Origin: Mucilaginibacter aquaedulcis
GTDB taxonomy: Bacteria > Bacteroidota > Bacteroidia > Sphingobacteriales > Sphingobacteriaceae
Assembly: GCF_030409325.1 (NCBI RefSeq)
Contig: NZ_JAUFPR010000002.1
Span: 2,108,001-2,172,000, forward strand
DNA length: 64,000 bases
Direction: 5' to 3'
Position numbers and translations under genes: made by a program. Position 1 is the stretch's first letter. Each line of letters starts with the position of its first letter. The notes below the pieces were generated by a model. It worked only from the letters and a program-made list of their open reading frames with translations, was not told where the DNA came from and did not search any database. Of this stretch, positions 36,229-45,211 are shown piece by piece.

Positions 36229-38091
36229 TTAATGGGTAACGTTGGGCAATAATTCTAAAACCAATGTTGATTTGGCAGGGATACTCAGCTGCCCCAGGTC
36301 GATATTTTCATCAGTGATGATGTTGCGGGCCTTTTTGGCATCGCCAATACGTTCCAAATACCTTTCGGTGCCGGTATCCTGTGGCTTATCGCTGCTGTTA
36401 AAAACTACCATCACTGTTTTTACCGCATCGTACCTGAAATAAACATAAATACCTTTTTCGGGCACATACTGCATCAGCTTACCTGTTTGCAGGGCCGTGA
36501 TATTTTTGCGATAGTTGGCCAGTTTACTCACATAGTTAAAAGCGTCGCTCTCCTTTTTGCTACGGCCATCAGCGGTAAACTTGTTGCTTTTATCACCTGC
36601 CCAGCCACCTGGGAAATCCTCACGCACAAGCCCATCGGGATTGGAAAAATTTTTCATCAATATCTCATCGCCATAATACAATTGCGGCACACCGCGCATG
36701 GTAAGCAGCATGGCCATAGCCGATTTATATTTGCTGATATCCTCACCCACAACAGATAACATCCGGCTCATATCGTGATTATCCAAAAAGATAGTATTGC
36801 GGGAGGCATCCTGATATAAAAAATCCTGAGCCAGAATAGAATACAGCCTGCCAACTCCATCTGTCCAGCCGTCCTTACCGTTAATAGCCTCGTAAATGGC
36901 ATCTTTGAGTACCCCGTCGGTTACACCAGGAAGGTTGGTATCAAAGCCTCGGTTAACCGTATTACCCTGTGTAAAAAAGGCTTGGTTGGCGGCCGACCAA
37001 ACCAGCGTTTCGCCAAAGATGGATAAGTTCGGGAATTCAGCCTTCACCGCCTGCGCCCATTTGGCCATGTAAGCGGCATCATTATAAGGATAAGTATCCA
37101 GCCTGAACCCATCTATTCCGGCATACTCCACCCACCAGATGTGGTTTTGGGTAAGATAGTTTTGCACATAGATATTATTCTCATTTAAATCGGCCATGCG
37201 GTGGTCAAACCAGCCATCAAGCATCAGCTTGCGGTCGGTTGGTGAGGCATGCGGGTCCATCACAGCGGCATCCCTAAAGTTTGATTTGGTATAAACCGGC
37301 CATTGATGTACCCAGCTTTTCATCGGCATATCGCTGATCAGGTAACCCTCGGTACCGGCGTGGTTATGCACCAGATCTTTAACAACCTTAATGCCCATGC
37401 TGTGGCATTTTTCAACAAATTGCTTGTAAAGCTCATTGGTGCCGTAGCGCGGGTCTATCTTGTAATAATCGGTAACGGCATAGCCATGGTATGATGCGCT
37501 GGGCTCATCGTTCTCAATTTCGGGAGTGAGCCATATGGCCGTAATACCAAGGGATTTGAGATAATCCAGGTGATTCATGATACCCTTAATATCCCCGCCA
37601 TGTCGGTAAAACATCGAATCGCGGTTGATGCCCTTTTCGCGCAGGTTACTGAACGAATCATTTGCTGGGTCGCCATTGGCAAACCTGTCGGGCATAATGA
37701 GGTAAATCACATCCTTACTGGTAACACCTTGCGCCCGGCCTGCTGAGCGGTCGCGTTTTTTGAGCGCGTAAGTATAGGTCAGGTCTTTTTGGCCTGCTAA
37801 GGTAAATTTTATAGGGAACGAACCCGGTTTGGCGGCAGGAGCTATCAACAGATCAAGAAATAAGTAATCGGGATTTTCAACCTTATGAACGGCTTTCAAT
37901 TTAACACCGGGGTAATTTAATACCACATTGCGTTGCGCTATTTTGCTACCGTGTATAACCAGCTGCAGGTTAGGGTTACTCATGCCAGCCCACCAAAACA
38001 TAGGTTCAACACGCTCCAATGCAGGTATCTGGGCCATTGCACCGGTTGCCAGCAGCAGCCAGCAGGTTGTGATTAGTAAATACTTTTTCAT
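36229..38091 (-). CDS. Exported neopullulanase/cyclomaltodextrinase-type amylase, SusA-like
   Basis: 620 residues. Signal peptide MKKYLLITTCWLLLATGAMA directs it to the periplasm. An N-terminal beta domain of about 110 residues (MFWWAGMSNPNLQLVIHGSK) of the cyclomaltodextrinase type precedes the GH13 barrel: DLVHNHAG, GFRLDTYPYND (nucleophile D332), FGETLVW (acid/base E361), LDNHDMSR (D440). In Bacteroides, SusA has this layout and cuts maltodextrins in the periplasm before import. It is the first gene of the operon, so periplasmic cutting, import, phosphorolysis and mutase activity are all encoded in order. The next genes downstream in the transcript are pgmB and the GH65 gene. Confidence 0.93.
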   Translation of the reverse strand: MKKYLLITTCWLLLATGAMAQIPALERVEPMFWWAGMSNPNLQLVIHGSKIAQRNVVLNYPGVKLKAVHKVENPDYLFLDLLIAPAAKPGSFPIKFTLAGQKDLTYTYALKKRDRSAGRAQGVTSKDVIYLIMPDRFANGDPANDSFSNLREKGINRDSMFYRHGGDIKGIMNHLDYLKSLGITAIWLTPEIENDEPSASYHGYAVTDYYKIDPRYGTNELYKQFVEKCHSMGIKVVKDLVHNHAGTEGYLISDMPMKSWVHQWPVYTKSNFRDAAVMDPHASPTDRKLMLDGWFDHRMADLNENNIYVQNYLTQNHIWWVEYAGIDGFRLDTYPYNDAAYMAKWAQAVKAEFPNLSIFGETLVWSAANQAFFTQGNTVNRGFDTNLPGVTDGVLKDAIYEAINGKDGWTDGVGRLYSILAQDFLYQDASRNTIFLDNHDMSRMLSVVGEDISKYKSAMAMLLTMRGVPQLYYGDEILMKNFSNPDGLVREDFPGGWAGDKSNKFTADGRSKKESDAFNYVSKLANYRKNITALQTGKLMQYVPEKGIYVYFRYDAVKTVMVVFNSSDKPQDTGTERYLERIGDAKKARNIITDENIDLGQLSIPAKSTLVLELLPNVTH

Positions 38092-38126
38092 GCCAAATAG
38101 TTGTGGTTAACAACGGGTTTCCTGAT

Positions 38127-38134
38127 CAAAACTA
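38127..38134 (-). promoter_or_regulatory. -7 box of the maltodextrin operon
   Basis: TAGTTTTG on the minus strand, 35 bases before the susA-like ATG, matches TAnnTTTG. The -33 is weak (ATTG about 15 bases upstream), as in activator-dependent promoters. Confidence 0.45.
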
Positions 38135-38202
38135 AGGTAATGTAAAATACAATATTAATTGTAAACGGAGCCGACAGTAATTGGTTGGGAATAAGCAAAA
38201 AT

Positions 38203-38508
38203 ATTGTCTGAACCAGGATTAAAACAGATTCATCGGATTAAAGGATTTTACTTTAGTTTTTAAATAACCCAGGTAATCCCTGAATCCCAAAAATCGTGGT
38301 TCAGAAAATACTATTAAGGCTGCCGCAAGCGTCCCGCTTTTGGACCTCATGATTAGCAATTACACATTTCATATTACCACAAGCGGGACGCTTGCGGTAG
38401 CGGAGGATTGTCTGAACCAGGATTAAACAGATTTATCAGATTAAGGGATTTTACTTTAGTTTTTAAATAATCTAGGTAATCCCTGAATCCCAAAAATCGC
38501 GGTTCAGA
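38203..38508. repeat. Composite repeat: two palindromic units around a 17-bp inverted repeat
   Basis: Units 38203-38305 and 38407-38508 are direct copies of about 103 bp, each with ends TGTCTGAACC and GGTTCAGA(CA), so each unit is itself palindromic. Between them 38323-38339 and 38381-38397 are a perfect 17-bp inverted repeat (CCGCAAGCGTCCCGCTT). A partial third unit may start at 57882 (TGTCTGAACCACGATTAAGC). No ORF. Confidence 0.85.
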
Positions 38509-38601
38509 CAACCTCCCACATACCCCCTCGGGGTTATGTTAATAAAATTTGACGTTGTTTATTTGGATTAATTATAAATAATAGCAATCTTTGTGAACTA
38601 T

Positions 38602-38964
38602 ATGATTACCACTGTTGTAGAATTAGATCAATGGACCGATGTTTTCCAGACATCAGCAGGAGCCATTTACCAAAGCGATGCCGAGCGTTGCTGGTATGTT
38701 GATTTCGCCGGCAAGGTTGCCAAATTTGATTATCGTTGCCTTTTAAAGCTTCGCAAGGCAGTTTATCATATAGATATTGAACAGGCCCTCCTGAACACCA
38801 CTAAAGATCCTGATGTAGAGATCATCTTTATCTGCGCCTGCGATCATTGCTATGTATTATCGTTATTACAGATCATTGCCCTGAAAGAATTATTGGAAGG
38901 CACCTTTGTAATGCTGGAGCTTAATCATATCATCCACGACCGCTTGTATAACCTTCCTTTATAG
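38602..38964 (+). CDS. Conserved-looking small protein with Cys-rich motif, unknown
   Basis: 120 residues from the ATG at 38602; a GTG three codons earlier could also start it. Soluble. It shows VDFAGKVAKFDYRCLLKLRK and a Cys-rich IFICACDHCYVLSLLQI that may bind a metal. No family recognised. It stands alone, upstream of the ferritin gene by 112 bases and in the same direction; a link to iron handling is only a guess from position. Confidence 0.6.
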   Translation: MITTVVELDQWTDVFQTSAGAIYQSDAERCWYVDFAGKVAKFDYRCLLKLRKAVYHIDIEQALLNTTKDPDVEIIFICACDHCYVLSLLQIIALKELLEGTFVMLELNHIIHDRLYNLPL

Positions 38965-39076
38965 CTATTTAGATTAAATTCATATTGCCTTTAAATTGAG
39001 CTAATACAAACATATAGCCTTATTATTGTATTATAATATTGACTATAGTTTTTGAACTGTTCAATCTAAAAAGAAT

Positions 39077-39607
39077 ATGAAAGACCTGCTCCGCATAAAA
39101 AGCCTTATTTCAAGCGAAATTGAAACGCTTTTAAATCAACAAGTAAAAAAAGAAGCATACTCATCATCTGTATATTTATCAATGGCATCATGGTGTAACC
39201 GTAATGGTTACGATTTTTCGTCTGAATACTTTTTTAAACAGGCTGAAGAAGAAAGACATCACCAATTGAAATTTTATAAATATATCCTGGATATGGGTGG
39301 TAATGCCGTATCGCCAGAGGTTACCGGTATTAAACAGGAATATAACTCTTTCCGTGAAGTGTTTGAAGAAGCCCTTGACCAGGAAATCAGCGTTACCAAT
39401 TCTATCAAAAACATTTATGCACGCTGCATGAAAGATCAGGATTTTGTAACCATGGAGTTTTTAAACTGGTTCCTGAAAGAGCAGCGTGAAGAGGAATACA
39501 AAGCACGCCGCGCCCTTGAACTGTTTGAAGTTATTGGCGAAGAAGGTACCGGCAGATGGCAGATTGACAAGCACGTTGGTCAAATAAAATACGACAGCGA
39601 GGCATAA
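39077..39607 (+). CDS. ftnA: Ferritin
   Basis: 176 residues of a four-helix ferritin storing iron as a 24-mer in the cytosol. The ferroxidase ligands are in place: first-helix Glu in KKEAYSSSVYLSMASWC, EEERHHQLKFYKYI (EE..H), the third-helix Glu in EEALDQEISVTNSI and the late Gln/Glu in FLKEQREEEYKA. Bacterial non-haem ferritin rather than bacterioferritin, since the haem-ligand Met is not evident. Followed by a strong terminator. Confidence 0.93.
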   Translation: MKDLLRIKSLISSEIETLLNQQVKKEAYSSSVYLSMASWCNRNGYDFSSEYFFKQAEEERHHQLKFYKYILDMGGNAVSPEVTGIKQEYNSFREVFEEALDQEISVTNSIKNIYARCMKDQDFVTMEFLNWFLKEQREEEYKARRALELFEVIGEEGTGRWQIDKHVGQIKYDSEA

Positions 39608-39636
39608 TAGCCAGAACCTTTCTCCAAAAAAATTAT

Positions 39637-39672
39637 AAAAAGGCCCTTTGGTTAACCAAAGGGCCTTTTCCG
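39637..39672 (+). terminator. Terminator of the ferritin gene
   Basis: AAAAAGGCCCTTTGGTT pairs with AACCAAAGGGCCTTTT, a near-perfect palindrome with T-run. Confidence 0.9.
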
Positions 39673-39737
39673 TCGGCTATCACCTTAGGGAATAATTTTC
39701 CATACAGGACTTTTATCGAACTTGCATGGCATACAGT

Positions 39738-39882
39738 TGACTCACCCGGTCTACGCTCCGTTGGACCGCCCTCTTTTCAGCTTCGCTGAAAAGAGGGCGC
39801 AAGAGAATTAAAAGAAAAGCCCCTCTTTCCGCCGCAGGCGAAGAGAGGGGTGACAAGCGTAGCGATGTCGGGGTGAGTCGAT
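39738..39882. repeat. Large composite hairpin
   Basis: Outer arms GACTCACCC (near 39739) and GGGTGAGTC (near 39873) enclose a perfect 14-bp hairpin GCCCTCTTTTCAGC-TTC-GCTGAAAAGAGGGC (39768-39798) and a second one around CCCCTCTT/AAGAGAGGGG. It fills the gap between ferritin and the ferredoxin-like gene. Confidence 0.75.
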
Positions 39883-40008
39883 AAGCAGCTTGATCATCAA
39901 ATCATTTATTTCTTTGGGTTGGATTCATAAAAAGGTATTTCCTACATTGCAGGAATACATCTTGTTATTGTTCTTAAAAATCTTCTTTTAGAGTTGCTAC
40001 TTGGACTC

Positions 40009-40266
40009 TTAAATCAAATCCATCAATTTAAGTACATCTTTAGGGTGATATTCCTTTAGCCAGGTGTTGCCGGGTTGTATACTGCATATGGGTGCGTATT
40101 TACACCTGTCAGTGCATTCGGTTTCTATCACCTCAATTTCTTCGGGGCCGTGGTGATGTTTGGCGTATGATTTTGCAAGTTTATACATATCCTTACCGCC
40201 TCTCTTTCCGCATTTGCTGCCGGTACATACATAAAGTACCTTGTCTGGTATGGTAAACTTGCCCAT
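40009..40266 (-). CDS. Small thioredoxin-fold [2Fe-2S] ferredoxin-like protein
   Basis: 85 residues. Cysteines in CTGSKCGKRGG (Cys14, Cys19) and ECTDRCKYAPICSIQP (four residues apart, plus one later) match the (2Fe-2S) ferredoxin domain with thioredoxin fold, as in the NuoE C-terminal domain and cobalamin-pathway ferredoxins. It would carry one electron in the cytosol. It is the sole gene of its unit; the DUF3095 gene lies 103 bases upstream in the same direction. Confidence 0.82.
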   Translation of the reverse strand: MGKFTIPDKVLYVCTGSKCGKRGGKDMYKLAKSYAKHHHGPEEIEVIETECTDRCKYAPICSIQPGNTWLKEYHPKDVLKLMDLI

Positions 40267-40369
40267 GGTAATAATTGCTTAATGTAAAACTGTAACAAAG
40301 TTAACACAATAAAGTTCCAATTATGTCATTTACAGATCATTCAAATGCACAAATACAATCACTGTTCAA

Positions 40370-41527
40370 TTAAGTTAGCCTGCTCAGCTTCTGCTTTATA
40401 AAACCTGCTGCCTTGGTGTAACCGCCTTCGGCGCCGTCAACAAAATGGATATGACTATTTTCAAGGTCCCTCACATAGCATGACATGACCGATTCGCTGC
40501 TTACATGGAACCCATAAAACAGGTCGCCGTCCCTTTCCATTTTATCCAGAACTTCCTGCAGCTGTATTCGTTGCGATGCCTTGCCCGATATTACCGTATT
40601 TATTTTACCATCAATCACCAATGTATCTGACATTTCAACCAGGCGGTTAAGGTATGTTTTACCCTTTTGGGTATGGAAGTATATATATCCATAAAATCCT
40701 ATTAACCAATTGCGCATCAGCTCAAAAAACTTGAGTTTGCCAAACCTGAGTTGCATCTCTTTCTCCAACCGGTTAAAGGTGGTTTTAAATTTTAACTTAG
40801 GTACCGATATGGGCTGCCGCAGGCGGGGTTCGCCATATATCAGATCCATATGGTACATTACCTTTTTAAATACCTCGGGTTGTTTATCTTCCTGCAGGGC
40901 CACTACCAATAAACTCAGCACCTCATCGGTATTGGCAGGCGGCGCAATCTTATCCCACCGACACTGCATCCCGGTTAAATCAAGCTCTTCGGGATCTATT
41001 CCGTTACGCGGGAGTTCGTTTTCGGTTCCTTTGATCTTCCTTTCGGCAAAACTTAGCCCGTTACCCAATACAATGGGGATTTGGAAAGTTTCTGAAAAGC
41101 AAAATTTACATATTCTTAGTTTAAACCCCTCCGCGTAAATGTCGGCAACGCTTGTTGCGCCGGTACGCAGTTCCAGTTCAAAATTATCAAGCGTGTTTTG
41201 TTTATATATCACCAGTGCTTTCATCACCTTGTCAATAATTGTGGGCGGAACTATAAAAGTTGCCCCATCGCCACCAAAAAAGAAAGGCACCGTTATATTG
41301 GCCTTGAAGGCGATATTCAGTACCGATACAATACTACCGGTAGCAATTAAGTTCACGTTTTCATGCTTGCCGTTTTTTACCGCAAGGGTTGAGTTTTTAA
41401 TATCGGTAACCACCACATGCCAGTTATCAGGAACGTTGTAAAACAATTCCGTTTTTTCAAAAAGATCACTAAGCGGCAGGTTATTTACCAGCAGATCAGA
41501 ATAAAAAAGCTCATTATTGCTTGACAT
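40370..41527 (-). CDS. DUF3095-type protein with nucleotide-cyclase-like motifs
   Basis: 385 residues, soluble. The opening VVVTDIKNSTLAVKNGKHENVN (residues about 37-58) and FFFGGDGATFIVPP (about 82-95) are the hallmark of the DUF3095 family. They resemble the two metal-binding strands of class III nucleotide cyclases (an Asp in xDIKxST and GGDG). Whether it is catalytic is unknown. The C-terminal third (KASQRIQLQEVLDKMERDGD, ..FGFHVSSESVMSCYV) is another alpha/beta domain with HIHFVDGAEGGYTKAA. Start ATG is well placed. Confidence 0.75.
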   Translation of the reverse strand: MSSNNELFYSDLLVNNLPLSDLFEKTELFYNVPDNWHVVVTDIKNSTLAVKNGKHENVNLIATGSIVSVLNIAFKANITVPFFFGGDGATFIVPPTIIDKVMKALVIYKQNTLDNFELELRTGATSVADIYAEGFKLRICKFCFSETFQIPIVLGNGLSFAERKIKGTENELPRNGIDPEELDLTGMQCRWDKIAPPANTDEVLSLLVVALQEDKQPEVFKKVMYHMDLIYGEPRLRQPISVPKLKFKTTFNRLEKEMQLRFGKLKFFELMRNWLIGFYGYIYFHTQKGKTYLNRLVEMSDTLVIDGKINTVISGKASQRIQLQEVLDKMERDGDLFYGFHVSSESVMSCYVRDLENSHIHFVDGAEGGYTKAAGFIKQKLSRLT

Positions 41528-41658
41528 AAAATCAGTTCATGGCGTATTAGGTTATAATTGATCTTCTGAACTTAATAAATTTTGCGATATTAAGTTTTAT
41601 GAATTAAAAAAATGTGCAGGTCATTTGCGCATGTGAAAGCTAAAATCTGCACATTTGG

Positions 41659-42213
41659 ATGATGTTCAAAAAATATACTGCCTGCCTCATCATCGTCCTT
41701 TTTACGCTCTGGGGCTGTAATCCACGACCCGATAACCTGTACAAAGTAGTTAAAGTAAAAGATGGCGATACCTTGGGTTTGCTAACTAACGATAATCAGC
41801 AAGTTACCGTTCGCCTGGCCGAGATTGACTGTCCCGAAAAATCACAGGCATTTGGGCAGGCCGCTAAAAAATTCACTTCCGACCTATGTTTTGGCAAGGA
41901 TGTTAAACTCATTGGCGATACTAAGGACCGCTACGGCCGCACCGTTGCCCTGGTGCTTTTAACCGATGGCACCAATGTAAATTATCAGCTGGTAAAAAAC
42001 GGTTATGCCTGGCAATATAAAGCCTACTCGCAAAGCGCCGAACTGGCGGGTCTGGAGCAGCAGGCTCGTGAAAATAAACTGGGCCTTTGGCAGGATGCCA
42101 ACCCCACCCCACCCTGGGAGTTTCGTAAGGAAAAAAGGCCAGCCAGTGTTGAATATAATCCGGCCAAAAAACATTACCGTAAGCGTAAGCCAAAACTTGA
42201 GTATACCTTTTAA
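41659..42213 (+). CDS. Thermonuclease-family (SNase-like) lipoprotein
   Basis: 184 residues. A lipoprotein signal ends in TLWGC (Cys20), so it is anchored to a membrane facing the periplasm or outside. The SNase fold follows: VVKVKDGDTLGLLT (metal-binding Asp), VRLAEIDCPE (Arg and Glu of the active site), KDRYGRTVALVLL (second Arg), then NYQLVKNGYAWQY and LGLWQDANPTPPWEFRK, which is the usual C-terminal signature. It cleaves DNA or RNA with Ca2+. The C-terminal basic tail (HYRKRKPKLEYTF) is extra. It starts 31 bases before the acylase gene and may be co-transcribed with it. Confidence 0.9.
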   Translation: MMFKKYTACLIIVLFTLWGCNPRPDNLYKVVKVKDGDTLGLLTNDNQQVTVRLAEIDCPEKSQAFGQAAKKFTSDLCFGKDVKLIGDTKDRYGRTVALVLLTDGTNVNYQLVKNGYAWQYKAYSQSAELAGLEQQARENKLGLWQDANPTPPWEFRKEKRPASVEYNPAKKHYRKRKPKLEYTF

Positions 42214-42243
42214 AATATTAACTTTATGGCAATAACATAATCT

Positions 42244-44691
42244 ATGAAGTTTATTAAGGCTTTTATATCTATTGCTATTACCCTTATCCTTATTTGGGCG
42301 CTGCAAACAAAATTTGGCCCGGTACCGCCGGTTGGTCGTTTTTTAAGTCCGGCGGATGGGTTTTGGCAAAATGCCGAGAGCAAGCATATTTTAACAACCA
42401 CCCATTTAAAACTTCCAGGCCTTAAGGACAAGGTTACCGTTAAATACGATGAAAATCGTATCCCCCATATTTTTGCCGAGAACGAGCATGACCTCTACTT
42501 TGCCCAGGGCTACATAACCGCTACCGACCGCCTTTGGCAAATGGATATACAAACCCGGCAAGCCGCGGGCAGGCTGGCTGAGGTGCTGGGCCCCCAGTTG
42601 CTGGAGGTTGACCGTTACCACCGCCGCATGGGTATGGTTTACGGTGCCGAAAAAACTTTAAAGGCCATGATGCAGGAGCCTGCCGTACGCCAAATGGTAC
42701 TGGCCTATACCGAAGGTATCAACGCCTATATTCATCGCCTGATGCCGAGAGAATACCCCATTGAGTTTAAGATGCTTGATTATGCTCCTGAGGAGTGGCA
42801 GCCTATTAACTGCGCCTTTCTGCTCAAGCTAATGAGCGAAACACTGGCAGGCGGCTCAAACGAGTTTGCCATGAACAATATCTTAAAACATTTTGGCCCG
42901 CAAACTACTAATGACCTCTTTCCGGATTACCCAATACATGAAGATCCTATCATTCCTGCAGGTACCAAATGGGATTATTTTAAACCGCTGCCTGTTCCCA
43001 AACCTTCTGCAAGCTTTTTAGCCCAGATGAATGACAGCGCCAAACGTATGGTTAAGGCCGAAGGTATTGGCAGCAACAACTGGGCCGTGGCCGGCAGCAA
43101 AACCGCTAATGGTTATCCTATTCTGGCTAACGATCCGCATCTGAACCTAACTTTCCCATCTATATGGTACCAGGTTCAGCTTACCGCGCCATCGGTAAAT
43201 GTATACGGGGTATCACTGCCGGGTTCGCCTTGTGTGATACTGGGTTTTAACAATAATATAAGCTGGGGCATTACCAATGTAGATGCCGATGTATTAGACT
43301 GGTACCAGATCAAATTTAAAGACAAAAGCAAAAACGAATACTGGTACAACAACCAATGGAATAAAACCAATCACCGGGTTGAGGTGATCAACATTCGCGG
43401 GCAACAGCCTTTGTATGATACTGTTATTTATACTCACCATGGCCCCGTGGTTTATGATAACCAAAGCCAAAAAGGAAATAATAACGACTTTGTACCTGTT
43501 GGCGATGCGCTGCGCTGGATAGCCCACGATGAATCGGACGAGCTGATAACCATGTACATCTTAAACCATGGCAAAAACTACGCTGATTACCGCCGGGCCC
43601 TTACCTATTTTAACGCACCGGCATCAAACTTTGTATTTGCCAGCAAGGATAATGACATCGCTATAACGCCCAACGGTAAATATCCCCTGAAATATAAAGA
43701 CCAGGGCAAATTTATATTGGATGGTACTGACCCTGCTGACGATTGGCATGGCTGGATCCCGTTTGATCAAAACCCTACGGTTAAAAATCCGCCGCGCGGT
43801 TTTGTGAGTTCGGCCAATCAATCATCAACAGATCCAACTTATCCATACTACATCAACTGGTCGTTTGCGCCATACGAGCGCGGCAAGCGCATCAACGACA
43901 GGCTTACCGCCATGCAGCATGCCACCATTGATAGTATGCGTGTACTGCAAACTGATACCTACAGCATACGCGCTCAGGATATTTTACCTGCCCTGTTAAA
44001 ATATATCGATGTATCAAAACTTAATACAAGCCAGTTAGCCGCGCTGCATTTGGTAAAAACCTGGAATAAAGATTATACAGCCACCTCAACCGGTGCCACC
44101 CTATTTAACTTTTGGTGGTTAAAGGTTTATAACATGATTTGGAGCGATGACTTTGCCGATAAAAACATGCAGGAAAACTATCCATCAATGGATCGTACCG
44201 AAAAACTCCTGATAAATGAGCCGGGTTCAAAGTGGTTTGATAATATTAACACTCCGCAAAAAGAAACCTGTACAGATATAGTGACCCAATCGTTTCAAAA
44301 AGTGGTGGATACGCTGACGCATCAGCTCGGCAAACCCGGTAAAAACTGGCAATGGGGACAGGTTAAAAAAATGGAGATCACGCATCTTACCCGGCAGGAG
44401 GCGTTTAGCTCAGGCAATTTTGCAACGGGCGGTACAGGCTCAACCGTGAACGCCCTTACCGGCGGTCATGGCCCATCATGGCGCATGGTGGTGCAACTGG
44501 GGCCAACGGTAAAAGGATACGGCATACTACCCGGCGGAGAATCGGGCAACCCGGGCAGCTTTTTTTACAGCGATATGCTCAAAACATGGCAGCAAGGCCA
44601 GCTAAAAGAACTGCTGTTCCTGCAATCGCCCGATGAAATGTCTGACCGGATCAAAACAACTTTAACTGTGGAAGCCAATAGTAACAAGTAA
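42244..44691 (+). CDS. Penicillin-acylase family (Ntn) amidohydrolase
   Basis: 815 residues. An N-terminal hydrophobic segment (residues 3-21, FIKAFISIAITLILIWALQ) exports or anchors it. The alpha chain includes VKYDENRIPHIFAENEHDLY and QGYITATDRLWQMD. Autocleavage would occur before S277 in GIGSNNWAVAGSKT, exposing the N-terminal nucleophile of the beta chain. NDPHLNLTFPSIWYQ, GVSLPGSPCVILGFN and GPVVYDN follow in the usual order. Substrates in this family are penicillin G, acyl-homoserine lactones or other N-acyl amides; this one cannot be assigned. Confidence 0.92.
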   Translation: MKFIKAFISIAITLILIWALQTKFGPVPPVGRFLSPADGFWQNAESKHILTTTHLKLPGLKDKVTVKYDENRIPHIFAENEHDLYFAQGYITATDRLWQMDIQTRQAAGRLAEVLGPQLLEVDRYHRRMGMVYGAEKTLKAMMQEPAVRQMVLAYTEGINAYIHRLMPREYPIEFKMLDYAPEEWQPINCAFLLKLMSETLAGGSNEFAMNNILKHFGPQTTNDLFPDYPIHEDPIIPAGTKWDYFKPLPVPKPSASFLAQMNDSAKRMVKAEGIGSNNWAVAGSKTANGYPILANDPHLNLTFPSIWYQVQLTAPSVNVYGVSLPGSPCVILGFNNNISWGITNVDADVLDWYQIKFKDKSKNEYWYNNQWNKTNHRVEVINIRGQQPLYDTVIYTHHGPVVYDNQSQKGNNNDFVPVGDALRWIAHDESDELITMYILNHGKNYADYRRALTYFNAPASNFVFASKDNDIAITPNGKYPLKYKDQGKFILDGTDPADDWHGWIPFDQNPTVKNPPRGFVSSANQSSTDPTYPYYINWSFAPYERGKRINDRLTAMQHATIDSMRVLQTDTYSIRAQDILPALLKYIDVSKLNTSQLAALHLVKTWNKDYTATSTGATLFNFWWLKVYNMIWSDDFADKNMQENYPSMDRTEKLLINEPGSKWFDNINTPQKETCTDIVTQSFQKVVDTLTHQLGKPGKNWQWGQVKKMEITHLTRQEAFSSGNFATGGTGSTVNALTGGHGPSWRMVVQLGPTVKGYGILPGGESGNPGSFFYSDMLKTWQQGQLKELLFLQSPDEMSDRIKTTLTVEANSNK

Positions 44692-44813
44692 TTAGTATCA
44701 AGACTTTTTCACCTCGAAAAAACCATGCGCGTATTGAAACTGACTAATACTGAAAATTACAGACATCTCGATACTAACTACTTGATAATACTTTAAATAA
44801 AAAATAAAAGACT

Positions 44814-45155
44814 ATGTTATTTCTCATCATACTCATATTATCATTTGCAAGCGGTTTCTTTTTGCCCTGGTGGGTGGTGGCCATTGCCGCCTTTTCGGCC
44901 GCGTTTTTTGCGGGTAAAACTCCGGGACAGGCCTTTTGGTCGGGCTTTTCGGCAGTGTTTATTGTGTGGATAGTTTTGGCTTTGTTTAAAAGCATCCCTA
45001 ACAACCATATAATGGCAACAAAGGTTGCCCAGCTGTTTCATTTACCGGGCTGGTGGTTACTTTTGCTCATCACCGGGATAATTGGTGGCTTGGTGAGCGG
45101 CCTTGCGGCGCTTTCGGGACTGTTACTGCAAAAGGCATTTGAAAAGCAAGAATAA
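44814..45155 (+). CDS. Small membrane protein, unknown
   Basis: 113 residues with about four hydrophobic segments (2-14, 18-34, 42-61 and 80-106) and few charges, ending KAFEKQE. A Gly-rich last segment (GIIGGLVSGLAALSGLL) suggests helix packing. It lies 122 bases after the acylase gene in the same direction and ends at a terminator shared with the converging SYLF gene. No family recognised. Confidence 0.65.
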   Translation: MLFLIILILSFASGFFLPWWVVAIAAFSAAFFAGKTPGQAFWSGFSAVFIVWIVLALFKSIPNNHIMATKVAQLFHLPGWWLLLLITGIIGGLVSGLAALSGLLLQKAFEKQE

Positions 45156-45190
45156 AAAAAATGCCCGTGCATTGCTGCCGGGCATTTTCT
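45156..45190. terminator. Bidirectional terminator
   Basis: AATGCCCG (45160-45167) and CGGGCATT (45179-45186) with T-runs on both strands, between converging genes. Confidence 0.85.
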
Positions 45191-45211
45191 GTTTCCAATA
45201 ATACTATGTTA

